Part shown: piece after piece, positions 13,097 to 23,221 of the stretch
How the letters are laid out: the number at the start of each line of letters is the position of its first letter
Position numbering within the stretch: the first letter of the stretch is position 1
NCBI GenBank assembly: GCA_026874595.1
Contig: CM049318.1
Span: 30,350,956 to 30,414,955 of the forward strand
Source: Sipunculus nudus
Lineage: Eukaryota > Annelida > Sipuncula > Golfingiida > Sipunculidae
Direction: 5' to 3'
Length of the DNA stretch: 64,000 bases
The notes under the pieces: model-generated
Databases searched by the model: none
What the model was told of the DNA's origin: nothing
What the model saw: only the letters and a program-made list of their open reading frames with translations
Program-made: the position numbers and the translations under genes

Positions 13097-13440
13097 ATAC
13101 GTGGCTAGTTACCAGTATATATTTCATTGGTGGTCACCACAAATGTACGTTGGTTGATGTATAAGATGAAATGTTTAGTATGTCACATTCACCCACGGGT
13201 GTGAGCCGGTAACAGTTTCGTCACAAATGCAATAATGGTGACGAATTATATATAAGTTATGTCATGGCGTTTCACGCCTTTTTATACTGATAAACGTGTT
13301 ACTTGATCGGCCCTTCGGATATCACTAATTCACAAGAGCTGTTCCTTTCATTCGAACCTTTAGAACCAAAAACCTGTGAGTATAATTTAATCATACATTA
13401 ATATAAACTTATTTATTTTACATGGATTGTACAAATAGTT
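13097..13440. other. No recognised feature
   Basis: Nothing coding or repetitive was recognised. Confidence 0.5.
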
Positions 13441-13642
13441 ATTATAACTAATCGAGGCACTCTCAATGGCTCCGGTGATTGCGTTCGGTAGTCTGCAGAG
13501 GTGGAGGAAACGGAGTACCCGGAGAAAACCACTGGCCTTGGACGGGCAACTACAACCCTCTCTCATAGCCACGCCGGGGATCGAACCCGGGTCGCCAGCG
13601 GAGAGCCAAGCGTTTTACCACTCAGCTGTCCAGGTCCCCATT
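13441..13642 (-). repeat. SINE-3, minus strand, with tRNA-like head
   Basis: On the minus strand the A-box-like CAGCTGAGTGG (13618-13628) and B-box GGTTCGATCCC (13577-13587) head the element. The body contains GTGGTTTTCTCCGGG and CTGCAGAC and ends near CTCGATTAGTTAT. The body matches 57180-57310. Confidence 0.8.
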
Positions 13643-13722
13643 CAGTTATAAGCTTGTCTTTATGCCGAGATGTCAACTTTTATTTCAAGGGCTTAAGAAA
13701 TGCCAGCTAACGGTGCACCACC

Positions 13723-13725
<3 letters not shown>

Positions 13726-13779
<54 letters not shown>
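13726..13779. repeat. (AT)n microsatellite
   Basis: About 54 bp of pure AT. Confidence 0.97.
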
Positions 13780-13789
<10 letters not shown>

Positions 13790-14230
13790 TCTTATAGGCC
13801 TTAATAACAATGGCCGTAGTTTTACTGTGTCGTGAAGAACCAACGCCTCAAACACTTTGGGTATATTCATTTCTATAGTGTTGCCGCAGATACCATTAGA
13901 ATATATGGACCTATAGTATTATATTTTTTTCATTGGACATACAATACAGTGTATTCCGGATCAATTGGAAGGTCGTGAACTTTCTATATATACTAATACC
14001 TGTTTATATTTGTGGATCAGAAAATATGCTTGTCTGTGGAATATAATAAATGAAATGAATTCCATATGACGTCTCATTGATAGATCAGTATGTTTGAGAG
14101 AGTGAGTATGATTCCCATTACCCTCTCGCGCGTTGCATGGTACCCTATTACCATACATCATATGAAGACTCAAGTACTGTGTCACGGCATATACTAATTC
14201 ACACATTGGTGGCTCCTCCAGTGCATCACA
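13780..14230. other. No recognised feature
   Basis: Nothing coding was recognised. The minus-strand frame at 13961-14236 has no motif. Confidence 0.45.
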
Positions 14231-14233
14231 AGT

Positions 14234-14365
14234 CATACAGTGAAACCCCGGGCTTCGGACACCATTCTGGGGCGGACACCCCGCTTTTCAGGACAACAAA
14301 CACTTGTTGTCCGCCCGATGGCAAAACTCCTCCCAGGCTAACGGACACCCAAGCGGCCGCCCCGA
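14234..14365 (+). repeat. Transposon-terminus-like repeat fragment
   Basis: ACAGTGAAACCCCGGGCTTC, followed by repeated CGGACACC and GGACA blocks, is organised like the pogo-like termini at 9838 and 17395 but differs in sequence. Only one end is visible. Confidence 0.4.
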
Positions 14366-14485
14366 CCGAAGTCAGCAGAAATACTTTGAAATTGCAAATA
14401 CATGTATATGTAAAGTTCCATTCTATATTAATAAAATAAATAGAATATTAATAAAATATCCTAAGCAATTTGTTTATTTCTTACC

Positions 14486-14488
<3 letters not shown>

Positions 14489-14530
<42 letters not shown>
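14489..14530. repeat. (AT)n microsatellite
   Basis: Pure AT tract of about 42 bp. Confidence 0.97.
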
Positions 14531-14533
<3 letters not shown>

Positions 14534-14756
14534 TGTGTGAGTTTTTTCTTCCTTAAGCAATTGGCTTTTCTTGGAAACATATAGTGTGAAGTAATTTCCA
14601 CTTTAAGAAGTTATCTATATAAGTTACAAAGATAACTGCATGCCTTTTTAATGGACAATATGATCATTATCTGTAATAATGTATGCTTATCTATGAGTAG
14701 CATTGTACCTATACACATTGTACCTGTTAGTCAGTAGCATTTCATAACTATTTATC

Positions 14757-14802
14757 AATCTATCTGTCTATCTATCTATCTATATCTATCTACCTATCTA
14801 TG

Positions 14803-14842
<40 letters not shown>

Positions 14843-14865
14843 CTCTCTCTCTCTCTCTCTCTCTC

Positions 14866-14908
<43 letters not shown>
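14757..14908. repeat. Compound (CTAT)n-(CT)n-(AT)n microsatellite
   Basis: CTAT repeats run into two CT tracts (14803-14864) and then AT (14868-14908). It lies about 200 bp upstream of the first recognised GT7 exon. Confidence 0.96.
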
Positions 14909-14910
<2 letters not shown>

Positions 14911-15105
14911 TGTGTGTATTTAAGTGAAATGTTATCAATGTTGTCATCTCAGCATCATAGTCAACAAGTATATGAACTTACCTGAATTATAAGTGACCAA
15001 ATGTCACACGTTAAAACAAGCAGTACAAATGTACTTCTAATAATTAATTAATTAAATTATTACCAAAGGCCACCAATTTAAATCAGCGGCAATTTCTTCT
15101 TTCAG

Positions 15106-15341
15106 ATGGACACAATAACCCGCGCTGGCAAATACAGATGACCATGGAAAGCCTACAAAACCTCCATCCGGAAGTGACGTCAGGGGGGTCATGGGCGCCT
15201 CATGGCTGCACGCCACGATACAAACTGGCCATTGTGGTGCCGTTCATGAGGAGACAGGAGCAACTCATTCCATTTCTTAATCATATGCATCCATTCCTAC
15301 AAAGGCAGGGCCTCGCATATACCATTTTTCTAGTCGAACAG
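15106..15341 (+). CDS. GT7 exon a (start of catalytic domain)
   Basis: The 236-bp exon follows a TTCTTCTTTCAG acceptor and ends at CAG before GTAATA. It starts with two bases of a split codon, then encodes 78 residues from GHNNPRW to FLVEQ. It contains GGSWAPHGC and KLAIVVPF, the start of the nucleotide-binding fold, and HPFLQRQ, which matches the HPxLQRQ block of the family. The exon ends in phase 0. An inverted-repeat MITE begins about 12 bp after the donor. Confidence 0.95.
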
Positions 15342-17577
15342 GTAATACCAACATACCGTGGGTACCTTTTAATATACGCGAGGTTTTCAAATTCGCGATA
15401 TTTGCGAAAGGGTAATTTTCGCGAAAATTAAGCCTTGGTGAATAAGAGGTCCCACCGCTGAAGCCAAGCTTTAAGTCGGAAAATTGATAAAATGAAAACA
15501 GAATATCTTCTTGTATGTTCAAGGATTGCAAATTTAAATGATATCAGATCTTTCAAATGATCTGCAATTAATGAATGATATTTTACACTTGGTTGATGTT
15601 CCCTTATAATTGGTTCTACGTGTAATTTTTAAAGTTTTGCACACTTATTATATAAAATAATAATAAATATGATAATATATGTACTTTAAATTTGTGTAGG
15701 TCTTTTGTAAGGTGAATCCGCGAAAATTGAACCCTCGCGACATACTCTAAAAATTGAAAATCGCGAAATTTTAACCTCGCGAACAGAAATCAAACCTAGG
15801 TATTTTGTCAGTATATAGGCTGGTACATAACATGCAATACACGCATTTTATTAAATTAAGTTTTCTTTTCTGCTAAGGTGTTCTTATTACTAATGTATAC
15901 GCTTCAGTCTATATCGTGGGAAAATAATATCAATGGTGTTTTTTTTAGTGGGCTTGAGCAACATTTTGTTTCATTTTGTTTGCTTATCAAGTCTGTCACT
16001 TGGCACGTACCCAGCAAATTAATTATATATACATACGAAACACGAAACCTATGGTTCAATGCTTAGGCCATAGACTATGATAAGTATTTTCTTGGTATAT
16101 GACAGAAGCAAACAAAAGCTTCCGTTGTAAATTCTGGGTATTAATTCCAAGTTGTCTGTACAAAATCTATGCATCATTCAAATACTATGTGTTATGCTAT
16201 ATCATTATCGTATTGGTTTTGGGTGGTCTTTGTAAACGGCTTTAAGATTTATGGTAATTTTAATTTCATCGTGAGTTAGACTATTTCTTTATCTTGGGTT
16301 ATTTGCCGTTTTTAGCTTTTCAGGGTTCCCTTAAAGCGACCTCGCCATTTAAAGGACCTAGACTAAAACCATTAATTAAACAACAATGGACACAAAATCT
16401 TAAAAATTGCTCTGAAACACAAGGGAACATTGACTGAATGGAAATGATTGTTCATTCGTTACAGTTTTTTTTATTCTGATATCATTGATGATAGCAATAT
16501 TTAAACATACAAAATCTGATAATATTATTATCATAACCATCTTGTACCTTCCAACTTGCCTTCCACGATGGAACTTCTTATTCACACAGATTTTGTTTTC
16601 GCGATATTTCCCCTTATCGCTAATTTGAAACCCTCGCGAACAAAAAGGCAACAACAATATCAAAAGCAAGCGTTTGTATAAACAATTCCACAATCTTTTT
16701 TTTTTATTATTTTTTTTTTAGATTTTTTTGGTGGAGTTAACCGCCTCCATTTTTGTTAATGCTTGCTTAACTAAGTATGTACATCTGCAGAATTCCATTC
16801 CGGTTTCGGACTACATGACAGGGGCTTACACACGATTTTCTGGCGTCAACCAGGCTCGGTGACTCACTCCTGTGGGTCCTGGGTATATCTCATCCCCATT
16901 GCTGGGTCATAACACCGAGGAACCCCCGAAAGGCGCACTCGTTTGTGAGTGAAACACGACAGTTGAGTACAGTCTCCCCATTAAAACCGCAGATCGCTCA
17001 CCCTGGGTGGGGGCCGACCGTGAAAAATCTCACCAACTGGGCTGAGATTCGAACTCACGATCTCCAGGCTATGAGCCCTGCGCTCTGCCCCTGAGCCACA
17101 GAAGCCGGTCCGATTCCACATTCTTTGTCAGACCAAAGGCTGGCTGGCAGTCTGCAAATTGGATCCGTCTTTCGATCATGTGGCTAATGCCATGTTTTAA
17201 CAATTTGTGTACATGTGTGATACCGCTTCGCACATGCATTTTATGTTGTTATTTTTATTATTTATATTGCTCTTTCATTATTACCGTTCCTGCTATCGAT
17301 GACGTCTTATAATGGACGTAATGACAGCATATAAAAGCAAATGACAGAACAATGTCATCATGTAAGTCATTCGGTATTCTAGCGCGAATATATACAGTAA
17401 AACCTTGATATTACGAACCCCATGCGTAACGATCTCGACCAAGTGGTCGCTCTTGGGAGGGGGTCGTCTAAGCGAAGTCTTATATACAAAGCGAAAAAGA
17501 ATACGAAGAAGGGACAAGTGGTCATTATTTATGAGGTGGTCGCTTAACCGAGGTGGTCCTAATGCGAGGTATTTCTC

Positions 17578-17642
<65 letters not shown>

Positions 17643-20600
17643 TTAGATTTATTTCTGATTTTCAGTCTGTTTTTTTTTTATTATTTGCAGATGAAACCTG
17701 CAGTATTTAATAAAGCGTCCCTCATGAATGTCGGGGTTTTAGAATTAGAAAAGTTAGACAGATATGACTGCGTCATATTCCATGACGTCGACATGCTTCC
17801 TGAGGATGACAGGTTGCTCTATATGTGCGGCCCACGCCCGGTGCATCTAGGATTTTTGGTGCAAAAATTTAAATATAGGTAAGTACGACACTTATATTAT
17901 ATACATAATATATTAACGATCATTCAGCACATGGTTATAGTAATATGGCAGTATTGGATCATAAATACACTATCAGATAATCGGGCAAATCTCAACCAAT
18001 TAAATACAAAGATAAACAAGTATTGCAGCTGTATTAACAAAGTATCTAGTATCTATCGGTTATCTAAGAAAAACTCTCTCTTTCAACCATGAAAACGTGA
18101 ACAAACAGAACAATACAGACATTGAAAGTTATTAATCCATTAGATGTTTATTATAAGTCTAAAATGAAAATCCCCCCCCCCCCCCCCGTATGGATAGAAA
18201 TGAAAGTTTAGGGTAATAACATTCAAACAGGACAATTATACAGAAAGCCATGCAATGACACCGTTTGTATTCCCTGTGGTTACCATAAAGTCAAATACCA
18301 AAGACGGATGTTTTACTTAAAGAAAACCACAGAAATGTGTATAGAACTATACCATAGTAAATAGCAAGTTCATAACAATGATAAAGTCATCAGTTTATAA
18401 TGTAGCCTTAAAAATATGATAAAAATTTTAAATAGGAAGAACCTTAAAGAAAATAGCAGTAAAAATATCCACAAAATATGGAGGATTCATCTTTAGCTAT
18501 ACCTTATCTAAAGAGTGGGGAAATGGGAAATGTACTTTAAAGCTGCCCACTATATCAAAACTAAACTAAATTAGACATACTAATTAATTCAATACTCATG
18601 GTTCCCGAGAGAGGTTATACATGGCAAAGGGGTCATTGGGCCTGAAATGGTTCATTTTTTTTTAATCTTAAGTTGACTGACCTCCTTTTCTAACAGTTAC
18701 CCCTTTCTGTCATTTTATAAGAGAACGCCAAGCAACCCCATTGACTGGAAATGTAAAGTGACACCTTTGCATAGACTGTCAAAAGCGATTCAGCCCTCGG
18801 CTTCCGTGTCTCAGGTGTTGAGCACAGGACTCAAAGCTCAAATCTCAGCCGAGGTGTCCCCCCCCCCCCCCCACACACACACACGATCTTAAGCGCTCTG
18901 CAGGCTAGATGGAAAGGCCGTGCCCAAATTTCACTCACATACGAGTGCGCCTTTCGGGTATGACCCAGCAATGCGGCGATTACACACCAAGGTGCAGTAG
19001 TCACCGGGCCTTGTTGAAACCGGGTTATAAAAAATAATAATAGCACAAAACAAAACAAAATATTTATGTATTTGGGATAAAGCTTATGTAATTTGGGTTT
19101 CAAGTTTAATTGAATCAAATTCTAGACTTTGATTTGTTGACTAAAATTGTTTAATCTTAAAATTTAAATACAGTGAACAGAAATACGATTTTTCACCAAA
19201 AGAGAGATGAATCAGAAAGTGCAAATACTATACCGAAGTAAACTTTTTCATAAAAGAATATAAACTTTTTTCTGACGTGTTTGAAATAGAACAATAAATC
19301 TATGATACTTAAGGTGAATAGGTAATCAAACTTGTCGAATGTAATTGTATATATAGACTCAAATAAAATCTGTGCTCATTATAAAAATTACTGTATTCAT
19401 CACAACTACCTATATTTGCAGTAAACTATAAGTTTCTTCATCACAATCTCTCTTTGGTTTGACAGGCAACAGTATTTTACCTTAAATATAGATATATTGC
19501 TTTTCAATGTGTGAGCCTAATTAAATGTTTCCTTATATTATTTCTATTATTGTTCCTGATGCAACATTATGAAAATGTTGCTACTCATTAGTATATATAA
19601 GCATGCATAAATATCAGAGCTTACATATACAATGGTCTTGTACAATAATCTTATTAATATAGCACTAAAGAGAACCACAATGAATACACAAGATGACCCA
19701 ATCGCCTATCTGATCTTTATAAATAAAAAGTAATCCCTAAGAGCTTTTATAGAAATAGGCAAGAAAACTTGGATATCAAGGCACACTGGCTGCTTGGTTT
19801 GTTTATATCAGCGTGTTAATAATAGTCAGGGGCCCGCCAAAATAATCAAAACAAATTCAACAAGGGCATCTGGCGGTAAGTCAGATAAGCCAGAGCTTTG
19901 GAAACGGCGTTTTGCAACAAGTAATTTCTACCTCCGCATAAATGTATCCTATGACCTTAGGTTACATGTTTTTCCTTTTTATTCAACATTGCTTTGTTTA
20001 CAAACATGTACTTGATAAACAAGTTCCTTCACGAAGGCCTTACAAGAACTTTTCATGACCAGAATTACCCCTATAGACCGTTAAGATATACAAAGTGGAA
20101 GCCAGAAATCACATTTTTATTTTCAAAAGGTAAGTGAATGGACACCCTTAATGATAGCTGAATCGGCAATACAATCACAAACAAACACAGGAATGGCCCT
20201 ATTCAGCACTAGGGAGAGGACCAGTGCTTGGTGATACACGAAAACAAATAAAAAAATAGGGCTGAGCTTGCTAACAAAAGAAGCCTGACTGCTATGCTGA
20301 GGCTCCGGTGACCCCTCTAATTGATATGACACAGAGATGCACACAGCTGATTCAGCAGATAGTATAGGGGTAATTAGCTGACGATATCAATGCATACGCT
20401 ACGCATCTCATTTGCTATTAAATCATTTCATTGTCCTTACAATATACTGTAATGTTATACTGATTTGAGAATAACATATAAATTATTTAGAATCTATTCT
20501 TGAATATATACACATAAATCAAATGCATGGTGAACACCGCTACCATGCTACTGAATGTTTACAGCGAGTACTTCACAAGAACATATTGAATATACATGTT

Positions 20601-21260
20601 AACATATATTAACCCAACGTTTAATGAAACGGTTTAGAGGTAGGGAATTTGGATATTTTATTTCCTATTAACACCCGACCATGGCATCAAAATTTCGTTG
20701 TAGCTTGAAATACAATTCAGAATGGTTAGCATTTATAATAAATAGGAATTACATGTTTTGATTTCTAACTCTATCGTCCAAGTATACATCTGTACAACAT
20801 TGACCATAACAAATATGTGGGCCAAATATACATTGTGTTTTATTATAATTCAAATGGGAAATATAATATAACAGTCTAGTTTTTTTTTTCCATTTTAAAC
20901 ATTACGTCTTAATTTGGTCATAAGTGTGAGAGCAATTTATGCCTTTGTACAACAATTACTTCAAGGACAGTAAATACCTCGTCCTTATGCAACTATGTAT
21001 AGACAGGCCTCAAGATATCATTTGAGGAAACGTGCTCCTCTATAGGGGCATTCTTTATTATAATAAAAGACTGCGAGAATAAATATTTCACACACGGGCT
21101 CGTTTTACGGACCAGTTGATATTAATTTTAAACATAGGTGTAAAGCAGAAACTCGAGCAGTGACGGTTTATGGGCTACATGTGTCTACATATAGACACAT
21201 GTGTCTCCTATTACATTGTTACCGTGCGTTAACCAGTGCATATCAAATCGCGACGCGAAT

Positions 21261-21342
<82 letters not shown>

Positions 21343-22755
21343 GTTGGAGCCCGTTTGCCGATCTGGCCCATTATTGGGCTGGTTATAGCCCAGTAACGGA
21401 TGCAGTGCAATGCACTTAATGACCCATCTGCATATGGGCTTGGCACAATTACCGATTTTAGCTGCTGATAGTAATACGTTATTCCTTTGATAATTTTGTT
21501 TCTTGATAATTTTGTACGTAGAAAAACATTTCACAGTATATTGAAACATAAATCACTATCACAGCATATCACTAATTTCGACATCAAAATTACCACATAG
21601 ATGTGAATTCAATGTTACCATGAGTATGAATTAATATATCTGGGCTAAATTTAACTTTCAGTGGCGTCAATTGTTCTTCCAGGATGGGAGTGGGGGATGA
21701 CTTTCAGACACATACATTTTTAGTGTCTGTATGACACATTTCAAATATATATATACTTGATCACATTTCAGATATAATACAATTATCTGTAGATTGGCAG
21801 CCCAATATTGAATCCTTAGATAACTTAGATAACTTAGATAATATATAATTCAATATAAGATGAAACATCAAGCTTTAAAGATTTTTTAGCCTGGCCAGTT
21901 TTCAAAAACAGTTAGTAGGCCTAATGATAATATTGAACAACGAGGGAAAATATCGGCATAGAATATCGAGTACCAGATGGATCGGAAACTTTGACCAAAC
22001 TTAAGAGTTCCAGCGGGGCCGGGCGCAAAACAAACAATGAAAGCCCAGAGCAAGATATTATATAAATTATTCAGAATTGAATATGTTGGTTGTGAATAAC
22101 TGTATATGTTCCTTTTGGATCTCTGTTACTTGGTCTACACGCTTAACTTTGTATTCGTTTGGTTAACGGCTTACATACTCCAAATACTCCATGGTATATG
22201 ATTTAGTATGGATCACTGAAAAAAAAAACTAAATTCACCGTGACCGTGATATATTAATTCACATAAACTAGAAATGCAGGGCGAGACCACGTAATACCTG
22301 TCTCAACATCACTGAGTCCCTACTTTACATGACGCCCATGTCTGTCATAAATTTAAAATTTTGCGGTTAGGCCTGAAAACAAGGATGCCAGCAGCTTCAA
22401 TTTGTGATTAACTAGCATGATATTAAAACATGTATATATATACATTCCAGGCACTGTTTCTAATGTCTGAGATACGGATTTATGCATGCACTATTACAAG
22501 GCCATGTTTTTACTATGCCCGCATAACATGAAAATGTCACATCAAGTCTCGTGACGTGAATCAACGTGGTACAAAGTTTTGCTGTCTGCCATACATTTTA
22601 TGTCATCTTATGCCCTCTGTGCCATACTTATTTTATTTTGATGTCACAGTCTCTTTCAAATATCGTCATTAACATCCTTCTCTTTAACTACAAATTTGTT
22701 AAAGATAGGCATGAACTTAAGCTGGTATGGCAATCTTTTGCCCTGAGTGATATAA

Positions 22756-22821
<66 letters not shown>

Positions 22822-23095
22822 CACTGTTTCCAAGTCGATATACACAGGCCAGTTCTGAAGAGACATCGGTAAGATTAATACCGGTAGGTATAGCTGGCAA
22901 GCTACAGCCCCGGTGACATCGCAAAGGGTCACACTGTCAGTTGTTGTTTACTGATTTCAAGATATACACACTCGCTCTGACGAAGGTACAGGGGTAGCTG
23001 AAAATTTAGAAACAGTCTGTATATGTGATCTACATAATATTATTGATTGAAATGTTGGCGCTAATGTCTCTCTGCTGTTTATTTTTATATATGAA

Positions 23096-23168
<73 letters not shown>

Positions 23169-23175
23169 TATATAT

Positions 23176-23221
<46 letters not shown>

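Larger units (their letters stand above)
15342..17690 (+). other. GT7 intron a
   Basis: Intron defined by the flanking exons. It holds the inverted-repeat MITE (15353-15803), a related fragment (16570-16650), SINE-1 (minus strand, 16699-17112), a pogo-like end (17395-17574) and a (CT)n(AT)n tract. Nothing recognisable lies in 15804-16569. Confidence 0.9.

Noticed and set aside
17036-17110. Minus-strand tRNA gene
   Set aside because: It is the head of a full SINE with a downstream body, A-rich tail and target duplications.
21229-21549. 106-codon minus-strand frame with RERERE and IYIYIY
   Set aside because: Translation of the (CT)n(AT)n tract.
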